From the NCBI RefSeq assembly GCF_026586795.1, contig NZ_JAPFGY010000016.1, positions 17,726 through 81,725 of the forward strand: a stretch of 64,000 nt of DNA, written 5' to 3'. Shown in pieces: positions 18,208 through 28,122 of the stretch. The notes under the pieces were generated by a model. The model was not told the DNA's origin. It saw nothing but the letters and a program-made list of their open reading frames with translations, and made no database searches. The stretch is from Erythrobacter sp. WG. Lineage in GTDB: Bacteria; Pseudomonadota; Alphaproteobacteria; Sphingomonadales; Sphingomonadaceae. Within the stretch, counting starts at the first letter, position 1. The number at the start of each line of letters is the position of its first letter. The position numbers were made by a program, and so were the translations under genes.

Positions 18208-19862
18208 CAGGCCGCAGCTCCCGGCATCACCACGCGGACCTGCGGGCGCTTGCCAGACCAGCGCTGCGCCGCGCGGCGCGCGGCGAGGCGCGCGGCTTCG
18301 CGGATCGCGGCTTCGTCCTTGGCGTCGCGGCCCTTGAGGCGGCCGATGGCAGCGAGAACGTCGCTCGTCGCCTCCTCGAGGAATTCGGGCAGGTCCTCGT
18401 CGAGCGGCAGGCCGATCGCCTCGATCACCGGGCGCGCGCCGCGGGCGAGCACCACCACCAGCACGCCCTCGCCCGCGATGCGGCGACGCATGGTGATCGC
18501 ATCGCCATCGGCGGGCGCGATAATGTCGCCGTCGAGCACCAGACGCCCGGCGCGAACCTCGGCGACCTTGCCGGGCTTGCCGGGGGCGAGGCGGACGAGG
18601 TCGCCGTTCTTCTGCACCAGCTGCGAGGGGATGCCGCAAGCCTTCCCGACCCGCGCCTGCTCGGCCATGTGGCAGATCTCGCCATGGACGGGGATGAGGA
18701 TTTCGGGCTTCAGCCAGCTGTAGAGCGCCTCCAGCTCCGGTCGTCCCGGGTGGCCCGAGACGTGGATCAGCGCCTGCCGGTCGGTGACCATCTGGATGCC
18801 ACGCGCGGCGAGCTGGTTCTGGATCTTGCCAATGGCGATCTCGTTGCCGGGGATCTGGCGCGAGGAGAACAGCACCACATCGCCCGCGACGAGTTCGATG
18901 GGGTGATTGTTGTCTGCCATCCGGCCGAGCGCCGCGCGCGGTTCGCCCTGCCCGCCCGTGGCAAGGATCAGCACCTCGCCGCGCGGCAGGCCCATCGCGG
19001 TGTCGAAATCGATCAGCGGCGGCAGGTCCGCAAGATAGCCATTGTCCTGCGCCACCTCGATGATCCGGTCGAGCGACCGGCCCGCGACGCACAGCTGCCG
19101 CCCGGTCTCGCGCGCGACCTCGCCTAGGGTCTGAAGCCGCGCGACGTTGCTCGCGAAAGTGGTGACGACGACCCGCTTGCCCGTGTGCCGGGCGACCTCC
19201 TCCATCAGCGCGCGGTGCACCGCACCCTCGCTGCCGGAAGGGTTGGGGTTGAAGACGTTGGTGGAATCGCACACGAGCGCCAGCACGCCCTCGTCGCCTA
19301 TCTGGCGGAGTTCCTCCTCGGTGGTGGGCTCCCCGATAATCGGCTCCTCGTCGAGCTTCCAGTCGCCGGTGTGGAAGATGCGCCCGTGAGGCGTGTCGAT
19401 CAGCAGCGCGTTGCCCTCGGCGATCGAATGCGCGAGCGGCAGGTAGGTGATGCTGAACGGGCCGAGGTCGATCTGGCCGTGATCTTCCTCGATGATGTTG
19501 AGCTCGACCTCGCCGAGCAGGCCCGCCTCCTCGAGCTTCCTCGCCACGAGGTCGGCGGTGAAGGGCGTTGCGTAGAGCGGCACGCCGAGCTCGCCGGCGA
19601 AATAGGGGACCGCACCGATGTGATCCTCGTGCGCGTGGGTAAGGACAATGCCGACGAGGTCCTTTGCACGCTCCTCGATGAATTCGAGGTCGGCGAAGAC
19701 CAGCTCGACGCCCGGGTATTCGTTCCCCGAGAAGGTCATGCCGAGATCGACCATGATCCATTTGCCTTGGCAGCCATAAAGATTGACATTCATGCCGATC
19801 TCGCCGGAGCCGCCGAGGGCCAGGAACAGGAGTTCGTCTTCGGGGGTGTAGTCGTTCTTCAA
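18207..19862 (-). CDS. rnj: Ribonuclease J
   Basis: 551 residues. It has a beta-CASP metallo-beta-lactamase core with the metal motif HAHEDH at 76-81, plus FHTGDWKLD, a beta-CASP section with VVTTFASNVARLQ, a VSGHPGRPELEALYSWLKPE segment and PVHGEICHM. It is a 5'-3' exonuclease/endonuclease for mRNA and rRNA maturation. The genome also encodes RNase E (50338-53190), so both decay systems coexist, as in many alphaproteobacteria. The position after coaX is conserved in the class. Confidence 0.95.
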   Translation of the reverse strand: MKNDYTPEDELLFLALGGSGEIGMNVNLYGCQGKWIMVDLGMTFSGNEYPGVELVFADLEFIEERAKDLVGIVLTHAHEDHIGAVPYFAGELGVPLYATPFTADLVARKLEEAGLLGEVELNIIEEDHGQIDLGPFSITYLPLAHSIAEGNALLIDTPHGRIFHTGDWKLDEEPIIGEPTTEEELRQIGDEGVLALVCDSTNVFNPNPSGSEGAVHRALMEEVARHTGKRVVVTTFASNVARLQTLGEVARETGRQLCVAGRSLDRIIEVAQDNGYLADLPPLIDFDTAMGLPRGEVLILATGGQGEPRAALGRMADNNHPIELVAGDVVLFSSRQIPGNEIAIGKIQNQLAARGIQMVTDRQALIHVSGHPGRPELEALYSWLKPEILIPVHGEICHMAEQARVGKACGIPSQLVQKNGDLVRLAPGKPGKVAEVRAGRLVLDGDIIAPADGDAITMRRRIAGEGVLVVVLARGARPVIEAIGLPLDEDLPEFLEEATSDVLAAIGRLKGRDAKDEAAIREAARLAARRAAQRWSGKRPQVRVVMPGAAA

Positions 19863-19886
19863 GATGTGTCCGGTTCTGTGAGAGGG

Positions 19887-20681
19887 TCAGCCGTCCTGCG
19901 CCTGCCGCGCGAGGATCGCGAGGCCATCGAGCGTGAGGTCGGCGTCGACGTGATCGAAAATGTCGGTCGCGTCGTCGAACAATATGGCGAGCCCGCCCGT
20001 GGCTACAACCTTTGCCGGGCGTCCGATTTCGGTCTTCATCTTGGCGACCATGCCTTCCATCATCGCGACATAGCCCCAGAACACGCCGATCAACATCTGG
20101 TCTTCGGTGTTGCGGCCGATGACCGAGCGGCTTTCCGGCGCGCGGATCGCGATGCGCGGGAGCTTGGCGGTCTTGCCCACCAAGGCATCGAGGCTGAGGT
20201 TGATCCCCGGCGCGATCGAGCCGCCCTTGTAGGCGCCGGTGAAATCGACCGCCTCGAACTTGGTCGCGGTGCCGAAGTCGACCACAATCAGGTCGCCGCC
20301 GTACTTGTGGTGCGCGGCCAGGATGTTGAGCGCGCGGTCGGCACCGAGCGAAGACGGCTGGTCGACGTCGATCTCGAAGCGCCAGCGCGCCGCACCCTGC
20401 CCGGCAAAAAGCGGCGTCTTGCCGAAATATTTCTGGCACAGGACAGTGAGGTTGTGATCGGCGCGCGGCACCACCGAGGCGACGATGATCTGGGTGATCT
20501 GGTCGCGCTCGATCCCCTCGATCTTCAGGAGTTGAAGGAGCCAGACGGCATACTCGTCGCCGGTGCGGCGCGGGTCGGTGGCGATGCGCCAGCGGGCGCG
20601 GATGTTGTGCGAGCCGTCCGCGGCAAGGTCGAACAGCGCAAAGACGACATTGGTGTTCCCGACATCGGCGGCGAGCAGCAT
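19887..20681 (-). CDS. coaX: Type III pantothenate kinase
   Basis: 264 residues, ASKHA-fold kinase carrying the phosphate loop [12 protein letters not shown] at 6-17, the [19 protein letters not shown] segment with catalytic aspartates and GGSIAPG. It catalyses the first step of coenzyme A synthesis and, unlike CoaA, is not feedback-inhibited by CoA. It sits between birA and rnj in the usual alphaproteobacterial order downstream of nuoN. Length is normal. Confidence 0.95.
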   Translation of the reverse strand: MLLAADVGNTNVVFALFDLAADGSHNIRARWRIATDPRRTGDEYAVWLLQLLKIEGIERDQITQIIVASVVPRADHNLTVLCQKYFGKTPLFAGQGAARWRFEIDVDQPSSLGADRALNILAAHHKYGGDLIVVDFGTATKFEAVDFTGAYKGGSIAPGINLSLDALVGKTAKLPRIAIRAPESRSVIGRNTEDQMLIGVFWGYVAMMEGMVAKMKTEIGRPAKVVATGGLAILFDDATDIFDHVDADLTLDGLAILARQAQDG

Positions 20682-20699
20682 GGCTTGAAGTTCCTGACC

Positions 20700-21410
20700 T
20701 TAGGAAATGTCCCCGGCGCGAATGACACGTTCGCTGCCATCCGCCAAGCGCAGCCGCAAGGCGCCGTCGCTTTCCTCCAGCCCCGCGAAGGAGCCGGAGA
20801 GCACCGAGCCGTCGGTGTCGTGGACGGTGAGCGGAGAGCCTTGGGCGTGGATCGAGAGGCCGAGGAAAGCGTGGAGCGTTGCGCCCAGGCCATAGGTGCG
20901 CCACGCTTCAAGCCGCCGGTCGAAGGCGGCTGCGAGGCTGGCGGCGAAGTCCTCGAGGGCGGGCGGCGAGCTCACGTCGGCGAGTGCGGCGGTCTGGCGG
21001 CCGGGCACCTCGGGCGCCTTCGCCAGGTTGACCCCGATGCCCACCACGATGTGTCCGCGCACCATTTCGAGAAGAATGCCCGACAGCTTGCCACCAGAAA
21101 GCAGGACATCGTTGGGCCACTTGACGCCGAGCGCCCCGCTCTCACCCGACGCTCCGGTAGCCGCGTCACGCACGGCGAGCGCGGCGACGAAGCTCAGCGA
21201 TGCGGGCGGCGGCCCGCCCTCACCGATGCTCACCACGGTCGAGCCCATGAAGTTGCCCGCCCCGTCGAACCATTCGCGCCCCTGCCGCCCGCGCCCGGCG
21301 GTCTGGCGGCGAGCGACCAGCCACACCCCTTCCGCCCAGCCCTCGCCGCTGCGGAGCGCGGCGGCGAGGTCGGCATTGGTCGAGCCGGTTTCTTCGACGA
21401 TCCTGATCAA
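20700..21410 (-). CDS. birA: Biotin--[acetyl-CoA-carboxylase] ligase
   Basis: 236 residues. It has the catalytic and binding motifs GSTNADL, RQTAGRGRQGREW, KWPNDVLL and GIGVNL, and lacks the N-terminal DNA-binding domain of E. coli BirA, so it acts as a ligase only. It biotinylates the acetyl-CoA carboxylase carrier protein. The start appears to be TTG at 21410 overlapping the nuoN stop (TTGA), since IRIVEETGSTN is the expected N-terminus. It is the first gene after the nuo operon and is probably read through from it. Confidence 0.92.
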   Translation of the reverse strand: MIRIVEETGSTNADLAAALRSGEGWAEGVWLVARRQTAGRGRQGREWFDGAGNFMGSTVVSIGEGGPPPASLSFVAALAVRDAATGASGESGALGVKWPNDVLLSGGKLSGILLEMVRGHIVVGIGVNLAKAPEVPGRQTAALADVSSPPALEDFAASLAAAFDRRLEAWRTYGLGATLHAFLGLSIHAQGSPLTVHDTDGSVLSGSFAGLEESDGALRLRLADGSERVIRAGDIS

Positions 21411-22885
21411 ACCGCGAGGAACAGCGAGGCGGCGGCCTTGTCGGCAAGCGCGGCCAGTGAGGGCGTGAGGAAGTAGCCCAAAGGCGAGACGATCAGCGCC
21501 GCCAGCCCCAGCAGCACCCAGTGTGCCGGGCCGCTCTTGCCGGTGACGACGCCGGCGGGTTCATCGAAGAACATTACCTTCACGAACTTGATGTAGTAGA
21601 AGGCACCGATCACGCTCGCGGCGATGGCGATCGCGCCGAAGGCGACGAGGCCGGCCTCGATGGTCGCCTGAAACACCACGAACTTGCTGTAGAAGCCGAG
21701 CAGCGGCGGGATGCCGGCAAGGCTGAACATGAAGATCAGCAGCGCCCAGGCGATCGCCGGACGGGTGACCGACAGGCCACGGATATCGGCGAAGGTTTCG
21801 TAGAGCGAACCGTCCTCGGCCCGCAGCATGAGGAGCGCGGCGAAGCTGCCGATGCTCATCGCGACGTAGATGAAGAGGTAGATGAGCATTGCCGAAGCGC
21901 CCTGGGTGTTTGCCACCGCAAGGCCGAGCAGGATGAAGCCGATATTGTTGATCGAGGAATAGGCGAGCAGGCGCTTCAGATTCTCCTGCCCGATCGCTCC
22001 CAGCGCGCCGAAGATGATCGAGGCGAGCGCCATGAACATCACGATCTGCTGCCAGGCGGCAACCTGACCGCCGAACACCTCAAAGGCGACCCGCGCCGTA
22101 AGCACCACCGCGGCGACCTTGGGCGCGGTCGAGAAGAAGGCGGTGACCGGCGTGGGCGCGCCCTCGTAGACGTCGGGGGTCCACATATGGAACGGCACGG
22201 CGCTGATCTTGAAGGCGAGGCCGGAAAGCACGAATACCACACCGAACAGCGCGCCGGTGCCCATCTCGCCGGTGAGGCCTGCACGCACCGCTGCGAAGCC
22301 GGTGCCGCCGGTGAAGCCGTATAGCAGGCTCATGCCGTAAAGCAGGATACCGCTCGCGAGCGCGCCGAGCACGAAATACTTGAGCCCCGCCTCTCCCGAG
22401 CGTGTGTCCCGACGCAAGATCGCGGCGAGAACGTAGGATGTGAGGCTGGTCAGCTCGAGACCCAGATAAAGGCTCATGAAGTCGCTCGCCGAGACCATCA
22501 GGCCCATGCCGACGCTCGAGAAGAGGATCAGCACCGGGTATTCGGCGCGCATGGCCCGCTCGGTCCCCGCCGAGGGGCTGGCGAAGAAGGCAGGGGCGAT
22601 CATCAGCGCGGCGATCGCGGCAAGGTAGATCAGCGCCTTGGCGAAGAGGGCGAAGCTGTCGACCTTGAACAGGCCGCCGAAGGCGAGCGATTCCGGGCCT
22701 TCCGTTCCGAAATGAAGGCCCGGCACGATCAGCAGGCCCGCGACGAACAGAGCGGCAGAGGCAGCGATGGCGATCTGGCGGCCGGCCTTGTCACCGCCCC
22801 ACGCGGCAACGAGCAGGAGGACGAGCCCGGAGAAGCTCAGCAGGAGCTCCGGCAGGACGAGGGCGAAGGAAGGCGCGAAGTCCAT
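21407..22885 (-). CDS. nuoN: NADH-quinone oxidoreductase subunit N
   Basis: 492 residues with about 14 membrane helices. It is one of the three antiporter-like proton-pumping subunits of complex I. Lys and Glu residues expected in the membrane helices occur in the segments GVVFVLSGLAFKISAVPFHMW and YLGLELTSLTSYVLAA. Its ATG overlaps the nuoM stop (TGATG). Last nuo gene of the operon. Confidence 0.96.
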   Translation of the reverse strand: MDFAPSFALVLPELLLSFSGLVLLLVAAWGGDKAGRQIAIAASAALFVAGLLIVPGLHFGTEGPESLAFGGLFKVDSFALFAKALIYLAAIAALMIAPAFFASPSAGTERAMRAEYPVLILFSSVGMGLMVSASDFMSLYLGLELTSLTSYVLAAILRRDTRSGEAGLKYFVLGALASGILLYGMSLLYGFTGGTGFAAVRAGLTGEMGTGALFGVVFVLSGLAFKISAVPFHMWTPDVYEGAPTPVTAFFSTAPKVAAVVLTARVAFEVFGGQVAAWQQIVMFMALASIIFGALGAIGQENLKRLLAYSSINNIGFILLGLAVANTQGASAMLIYLFIYVAMSIGSFAALLMLRAEDGSLYETFADIRGLSVTRPAIAWALLIFMFSLAGIPPLLGFYSKFVVFQATIEAGLVAFGAIAIAASVIGAFYYIKFVKVMFFDEPAGVVTGKSGPAHWVLLGLAALIVSPLGYFLTPSLAALADKAAASLFLAV

Positions 22886-24447
22886 CAGTGCGCGCCCTCC
22901 CCGGCGGCGGAATGTTCGGCATTGTGGTGGTGCAGCGCGTTCGCCGCTTCGGCACGCGGGGTGCCGGGTGCGAGGCGCGCATCGGAAGCCGGAGCGGCTG
23001 CGGCCAGACGGGCGTCAAGGACCGCAATATCGCCGCGCATCGGCGCAAGGAAGCTTTCGGGATAGACGCCCATCCAAAGCACGGCTGCCGCGATCGGGGC
23101 CATCATGATCCACTCGCGTGGCCCGATGTCGGGCATCGCGGCGGCATCGGCATGGGTCTGCCCGCCGAACGCCACACGGCGATAAAGGTAGAGCATGTAG
23201 GCGGCACCGAGGATGATCCCGGTGGTCGAGACCAGCGCGACCGTGCTCGAAGCCTGGTAGATGCCGGCGAGCGACAGGAACTCGCCGACGAAACCGCTCG
23301 TGCCCGGCAGGCCGATCGATGCCATGGTGAAGAGCAGGAAGAACAGCGCGTAGTAAGGCATGTTGATCGCAAGGCCGCCATAGCGGGCGATCTCGCGGGT
23401 GTGGAGGCGGTCGTAGATGACCCCCACGCACAGGAAGAGCGCGCCCGAGACGAGGCCGTGGGAGAGCATGACGATCATCGCGCCCTCCAGCCCCTGCACG
23501 TTGAACGCGAACAGGCCGACCGTGACGATCGCCATGTGCGCGACGGACGAATAGGCGATCAGCTTCTTCATGTCGGCCTGCACAAGCGCGACCAGCGAGG
23601 TGTAGACCACAGCGACCATCGACAGCAGCCAGACCAGCCAGGCGAGCTGCGCCGAGGCCTCGGGGAACATCGGCAGGCTGAAGCGGATGAAGCCGTAGCC
23701 ACCCAATTTCAGCAGCACGCCCGCGAGGATCACCGAGCCGGCGGTCGGCGCCTGCACGTGCGCGTCGGGCAGCCAGGTGTGGAGCGGCCACATCGGGACC
23801 TTCACCGCGAAGCTCGCGAAGAAGGCCAGCCACAGCCAGGTCTGCGCGCTCGCAGGAAAGCCGTATTGCATCAGCGTCGGAATGTCGGAGGTGCCAGCCT
23901 CGGCGACCATCCAGAACATCGCGATCAGCATCAGCACCGAGCCGAGCAGGGTGTAGAGGAAGAACTTGTAGCTCGCGTAGATGCGGTTGTCCCCGCCCCA
24001 CACGCCGATGATCAGATACATCGGGATGAGGCCCGCCTCGAAGAAGACGTAGAACAGGAACAGGTCCTGCGCTGCGAAGGTGCCGATCATCAGCACCTCC
24101 ATAAACAGGAAGGCCGCCATGTATTCGCCAACCCGTTTGTGGATCGCGTCCCAGCTCGCAAGGATGCAGATCGGCATCAGGAAGACGCTGAGCATGATCA
24201 GCAGCAGCGCGATGCCGTCGATGCCGAGTGCCCAGGAAAAGCCCGCGAACATGGCGGCGCGCTCGGTGAACTGCCATTGCGGGCCGCCGATCTCGTAATT
24301 GGCCCAGAGGACCACGCCGAGCGCGAAGGTGACGAGCGTCGCCCCGAGCGCGATCCAGCGCGCGGCATTGGCGCCCGAGAACAGGCACGCCGCCGCGCCC
24401 GCCAGGGGGACGCACATCATTAGCGACAGGATGGGAAGGCCTTCCAT
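22885..24447 (-). CDS. nuoM: NADH-quinone oxidoreductase subunit M
   Basis: 520 residues, about 14 membrane helices. Antiporter-like proton-pumping subunit of complex I. Family motifs include the FEAGLIPMYLIIGVWGG segment, [19 protein letters not shown], and AYSSVAHM. A His/Ala-rich hydrophilic C-terminus (ALHHHNAEHSAAG) extends beyond the last helix. It follows nuoL after 14 bases. Confidence 0.96.
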   Translation of the reverse strand: MEGLPILSLMMCVPLAGAAACLFSGANAARWIALGATLVTFALGVVLWANYEIGGPQWQFTERAAMFAGFSWALGIDGIALLLIMLSVFLMPICILASWDAIHKRVGEYMAAFLFMEVLMIGTFAAQDLFLFYVFFEAGLIPMYLIIGVWGGDNRIYASYKFFLYTLLGSVLMLIAMFWMVAEAGTSDIPTLMQYGFPASAQTWLWLAFFASFAVKVPMWPLHTWLPDAHVQAPTAGSVILAGVLLKLGGYGFIRFSLPMFPEASAQLAWLVWLLSMVAVVYTSLVALVQADMKKLIAYSSVAHMAIVTVGLFAFNVQGLEGAMIVMLSHGLVSGALFLCVGVIYDRLHTREIARYGGLAINMPYYALFFLLFTMASIGLPGTSGFVGEFLSLAGIYQASSTVALVSTTGIILGAAYMLYLYRRVAFGGQTHADAAAMPDIGPREWIMMAPIAAAVLWMGVYPESFLAPMRGDIAVLDARLAAAAPASDARLAPGTPRAEAANALHHHNAEHSAAGEGAH

Positions 24448-24461
24448 TACGAAGCGCGCTC

Positions 24462-26519
24462 CTAAAGCAGAACGTAGGTGACGGCGGCGACCAGCCCGAG
24501 GAGCATGATCAGCGCGTAGGTGTAGACGTAGCCCGACTGGATCGACTTGGCGGCAACCGAGGAGCGCTCGACCACCCAGGCGATCCCGTTGGGGCCGAAG
24601 CGGTCGATGGTCCCGATGTCGCCGATCTTCCAGAAGGCGCGGCCCAGCGCGAAGGCGGGCTTCACAAAGATCGCGTCATAGAGCTCGTCGAAGTACCACT
24701 TGCGGAATACGAAGTTGTGCAGCGCTCCGAAGCGGGCGACGAAGGCCGCGGGGATGCCGGGCTTCGCGATGTAGGCGAGGTAGGCGCCGGCGAGGCCGAT
24801 CAGCATCACCACGGTCGCAGTCAGCTTCACCCACAGCGGCACTCCGTGCATCGCGTGGATCAGGTCTTCATTGTAGAAGATCGACCCGTTCCAGAACGCC
24901 GCATCATCGATGAACTGGTGATGGAACACGAAGCCTGCCAGCACCGCGCCGATGCTGAGGATGCCGAGCGGCAGCAGCATCGAGACCGGGCTCTCATGCG
25001 GGTGATAGCCCGCCGTGCCGTCGTCCTCATGCGGCGAGGGAACGGAATGGTGCGCCTCATGCCCGGCGTGCTCCTGCTTGGGCGCATTGTGATGGTCGCC
25101 GTCGTGGTGCCCGTCATGCACGGCGTGCTGGATATGCTCGGAGAGCGCCCAGCGTGGGCGGCCCCAGAAGGTCAGGAACATCAGGCGCCACGAGTAGAAG
25201 CTCGTCAGCAGCGCGGCGATCGCTCCCGCCCAGAAGGCGAACTGCCCCGCGCCGTTGTGGCGCGCATAGGCCGCCTCGAGAATCGCGTCCTTCGAATAGA
25301 AGCCCGCAAAGCCGAACACCCCGAGGATGCCGACGCCGGTGATTGCCAGCGTGCCCGCCATCATCGCCCAAAAGGTCAGCGGGATGTGCTTTCGAAGCCC
25401 GCCATAGTAGCGCATGTCCTGCTCGTGGTGCATCGCGTGGATGACGGAGCCCGCGCCAAGGAACAGCAGCGCCTTGAAGAAGGCGTGGGTGAAGAGGTGG
25501 AACATCGCCGCCCCGTAAGCCCCTACGCCTGCGGCGAAGAACATGTAGCCGAGCTGCGAGCAGGTCGAATAGGCGATCACCCGCTTGATGTCCCACTGCG
25601 TCGTGCCGATCGTGGCGGCGAAGAAACAGGTCGCAGCGCCGACGATGGTCACCAAAGTGAGTGCGGTCGGCGCAGTCTCGAACATCGGCGAGAGGCGGCA
25701 CACCATGAAGACGCCCGCGGTCACCATCGTCGCCGCGTGGATCAGCGCGGAGACCGGGGTCGGGCCTTCCATCGCGTCGGGCAGCCAGGTGTGAAGGCCG
25801 AGCTGCGCGCTCTTGCCCATCGCCCCGATGAACAGGAGGATGCACAGGATGTCCATCGTGTAGAGGCGAAGCCCCACGAAGGTGATAGTCGATCCGCTCA
25901 TGCCGGGGGCGGCGGCGAGGATCTCGGGGATCGAGGTCGTCTGGAACACCAGATAGGTCCCGAAGATTCCGAGCATGAAGCCCAGGTCGCCGACGCGGTT
26001 GACCACGAAGGCCTTGATCGCCGCCGCGCCCGCGCTGGGCTTCCTGAACCAGAACCCGATCAGCAGATAGGAGGCGAGCCCCACCCCTTCCCATCCGAAG
26101 AACATCTGGACGAGGTTGTCAGCCGTCACCAGCATCAGCATCGCGAAGGTGAAGAGCGACAGGTAGGCGAAGAAGCGCGGCTGGTCCGGGTCCTCCTCCA
26201 TGTAACCCCAGGAATAGAGGTGGACGAGCGCCGAGACCGAGTTGATGACCACCAGCATGATCGCGGTCATGGTGTCGACCCGCAGCGCCCAGTCGAAGGT
26301 CAGCGTGCCGCTCTGCACCCACTTCAGAACGGGCACCACTTCCGGCGTGGCGGTGCCGCCGAGGAAGCCGAGGAAGATCGGCCACGACAGGCCCGCGGCG
26401 AGGAACAGCGCCCCGGTGGTCACGGACTTCGCCGCGACATTGCCGATCATGCGGTTGCCGAGCCCTGCGACGAGGGCAGCCACCAGCGGCGCGAAAACGA
26501 TGATCAGGATCGGATGCAC
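24462..26519 (-). CDS. nuoL: NADH-quinone oxidoreductase subunit L
   Basis: 685 residues, start GTG 26519 giving [11 protein letters not shown]. It is the distal antiporter-like subunit of complex I, with the long lateral helix at its C-terminus. Core motifs seen are [39 protein letters not shown] and [11 protein letters not shown]. Residues about 462-508 form an unusual hydrophilic loop with 14 histidines in 47 residues (for example HHDGDHH and HEAHHSV) between membrane helices. Such a loop could bind metal, but no function is established. Confidence 0.96.
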   Translation of the reverse strand: MHPILIIVFAPLVAALVAGLGNRMIGNVAAKSVTTGALFLAAGLSWPIFLGFLGGTATPEVVPVLKWVQSGTLTFDWALRVDTMTAIMLVVINSVSALVHLYSWGYMEEDPDQPRFFAYLSLFTFAMLMLVTADNLVQMFFGWEGVGLASYLLIGFWFRKPSAGAAAIKAFVVNRVGDLGFMLGIFGTYLVFQTTSIPEILAAAPGMSGSTITFVGLRLYTMDILCILLFIGAMGKSAQLGLHTWLPDAMEGPTPVSALIHAATMVTAGVFMVCRLSPMFETAPTALTLVTIVGAATCFFAATIGTTQWDIKRVIAYSTCSQLGYMFFAAGVGAYGAAMFHLFTHAFFKALLFLGAGSVIHAMHHEQDMRYYGGLRKHIPLTFWAMMAGTLAITGVGILGVFGFAGFYSKDAILEAAYARHNGAGQFAFWAGAIAALLTSFYSWRLMFLTFWGRPRWALSEHIQHAVHDGHHDGDHHNAPKQEHAGHEAHHSVPSPHEDDGTAGYHPHESPVSMLLPLGILSIGAVLAGFVFHHQFIDDAAFWNGSIFYNEDLIHAMHGVPLWVKLTATVVMLIGLAGAYLAYIAKPGIPAAFVARFGALHNFVFRKWYFDELYDAIFVKPAFALGRAFWKIGDIGTIDRFGPNGIAWVVERSSVAAKSIQSGYVYTYALIMLLGLVAAVTYVLL

Positions 26520-26526
26520 GAGTGGA

Positions 26527-26832
26527 TTACCCCTTCATCCGGTTGATGTCGTCGACCGCGATGGAGCCGCGGGTGCGGAAGTAGATCACCAGGATCGCAA
26601 GACCAATCGCGGCCTCGGCAGCGGCGACGGTCAGCACCAGCATGGCGAAGACCTGCCCCGCGAGATCATTGAGGAAGGCGCTGAAGGCGACGAGGTTGAT
26701 GTTCACCGCGAGCAGGATCAGCTCGACCGCCATGAGGATGACGATCACGTTCTTGCGGTTGAGGAAGATCCCCAGCACGCCTAGCACGAACAGGATCGCG
26801 CCGACGGTGAGATAGTGTTCGATACCAATCAT
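26527..26832 (-). CDS. nuoK: NADH-quinone oxidoreductase subunit K
   Basis: 101 residues with three membrane helices, the standard size. The conserved glutamates of the proton path are seen in [14 protein letters not shown] and in [11 protein letters not shown]. It starts at ATG 26832 ([14 protein letters not shown]). A 46-base gap that holds a repeat fragment separates it from nuoJ. nuoL follows seven bases later. Confidence 0.96.
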   Translation of the reverse strand: MIGIEHYLTVGAILFVLGVLGIFLNRKNVIVILMAVELILLAVNINLVAFSAFLNDLAGQVFAMLVLTVAAAEAAIGLAILVIYFRTRGSIAVDDINRMKG

Positions 26833-26861
26833 GCGCGCAGCGCTCCTTTGGTCCGCTCGCT

Positions 26862-26878
26862 CTGAGCCTGTCGAAGGG
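26862..26878. repeat. Repeat fragment between nuoJ and nuoK
   Basis: CTGAGCCTGTCGAAGGG is the reverse complement, with one mismatch, of the unit at 2985-3001 between trpC and moaC. It directly abuts the nuoJ stop codon. This is the same short repeat family in a second operon. Confidence 0.7.
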
Positions 26879-27502
26879 TCATAGTTCGACCCCCTGCCCG
26901 ACCGGCGGGCTCTTCATCACGGTTGCCTCTTCCGGGCGGCGGCTGATCTGCTTGCCCACGTCCTGCCGCGCCCGGGCACCGGGCTTGGGCGGCTGGAAGG
27001 TCAGCACGATCGCGCCGATCATCGCGACCAGAAGGATGATCCCGGCGATCTCGAACAACACGATGTAGCGGCCGTAGAGCAGCGCACCCAGCGCTTCGAT
27101 GTTGGTTGCATCGGCGGCCTGCACCGCCGTCCCGTCGGGCGTGCCGAGCGTCAGCCCGCCCGCGTTGTACGCACCCACGGCGAGCAGCAGCTCGGCCAGC
27201 AGGATGCCCGCGATGGCAAGACCCAGCGGCGCGTTGCGGCTGAAGCCGGCGCGCATCGCGGCGAAATCGATGTCGAGCATCATAACGACGAACAGGAACA
27301 GCACCGCGACTGCCCCCACATAGACGATCACCAGCAGCATCGCGATGAACTCGGCGCCGAGCAGCACCATCAGCCCCGCCGCGTTGAAGAAGGCGAGGAT
27401 CAGCCACAGCACCGAATGCACGGGGTTGCGCGACCAGATCACCATGACGGCGCTGGCAACCACGATGGCCGCGAAGAAGTAGAAGGCGATGGCCTGTATC
27501 AT
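26879..27502 (-). CDS. nuoJ: NADH-quinone oxidoreductase subunit J
   Basis: 207 residues from ATG 27502 ([16 protein letters not shown]); TTG 27514 is an alternative. Five membrane helices include the pi-bulge helix region [17 protein letters not shown] that lies near the proton channel with nuoK. After the last helix a hydrophilic tail (about 40 residues, [15 protein letters not shown] onward) extends into the cytoplasm, longer than in E. coli. It follows nuoI after 131 bases without a recognisable gene. Confidence 0.95.
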   Translation of the reverse strand: MIQAIAFYFFAAIVVASAVMVIWSRNPVHSVLWLILAFFNAAGLMVLLGAEFIAMLLVIVYVGAVAVLFLFVVMMLDIDFAAMRAGFSRNAPLGLAIAGILLAELLLAVGAYNAGGLTLGTPDGTAVQAADATNIEALGALLYGRYIVLFEIAGIILLVAMIGAIVLTFQPPKPGARARQDVGKQISRRPEEATVMKSPPVGQGVEL

Positions 27503-27633
27503 GATGATCCCCAACCTTCGGGCCTGCCCGCGCTGCGTGCCGCCCCGAGTGTCGTCCGTGTTGATCCCATAGTCTTGTGCGAGAGCAGGATTTCACCCTG
27601 CCCCCGCGCGGTTATTGTTATCTCCGGCGCGCC

Positions 27634-28122
27634 CTAGCGATAGGGTGCGTCGGCTTCAAGGTTGGCCGCGATGGCCCGTTCCCATTTGTCACCGTTGGCG
27701 AGCAGCTTGGCCTTGTCGTAGAGCAGCTCCTCGCGGGTCTCGGTCGAGTATTCGAAGTTCGGCCCCTCGACGATCGCGTCGACCGGGCAGGCTTCCTGAC
27801 AGAAGCCGCAGAAGATGCACTTGGTCATGTCGAGGTCGTAGCGGGTGGTCCGCCGGCTGCCGTCCTCGCGCGGCTCGCTCTCGATGGTAATCGCCTGCGC
27901 GGGGCACACGGCCTCGCACAGCTTGCACGCGATGCAGCGTTCCTCGCCATTGGGGTACCGCCGCAGGGCGTGTTCGCCGCGGAAGCGGGGCGAGAGCGGG
28001 GCCTTCTCGAAGGGGTAGTTGATCGTCACCTTCGGCTTGAAGAGATACTTCAGCGTCAAGGCGTGCGCCTTGAGGAATTCCCAGAGGGTGAAGGATTTGA
28101 CGAGTTGGGTGACGGTGCTCAT
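27634..28122 (-). CDS. nuoI: NADH-quinone oxidoreductase subunit I
   Basis: 162 residues. Two [4Fe-4S] cluster motifs, [12 protein letters not shown] and [12 protein letters not shown], carry clusters N6a and N6b that link the peripheral arm to N2. ATG 28122 overlaps the nuoH stop (ATGA). The length and the N-terminal amphipathic helix ([14 protein letters not shown]) are typical. Confidence 0.97.
   Translation of the reverse strand: MSTVTQLVKSFTLWEFLKAHALTLKYLFKPKVTINYPFEKAPLSPRFRGEHALRRYPNGEERCIACKLCEAVCPAQAITIESEPREDGSRRTTRYDLDMTKCIFCGFCQEACPVDAIVEGPNFEYSTETREELLYDKAKLLANGDKWERAIAANLEADAPYR

Noticed and set aside
18208..20904. Extension of the DUF1467 frame across RNase J and coaX
   Set aside because: The upstream part is a shadow of RNase J and coaX; the real start is ATG 18207, overlapping the RNase J stop.
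24717..26546. Long plus-strand frame (609 residues) opposite nuoL
   Set aside because: Composition of a shadow frame (Arg, His, Glu runs) and no motif, whereas nuoL on the other strand is certain.
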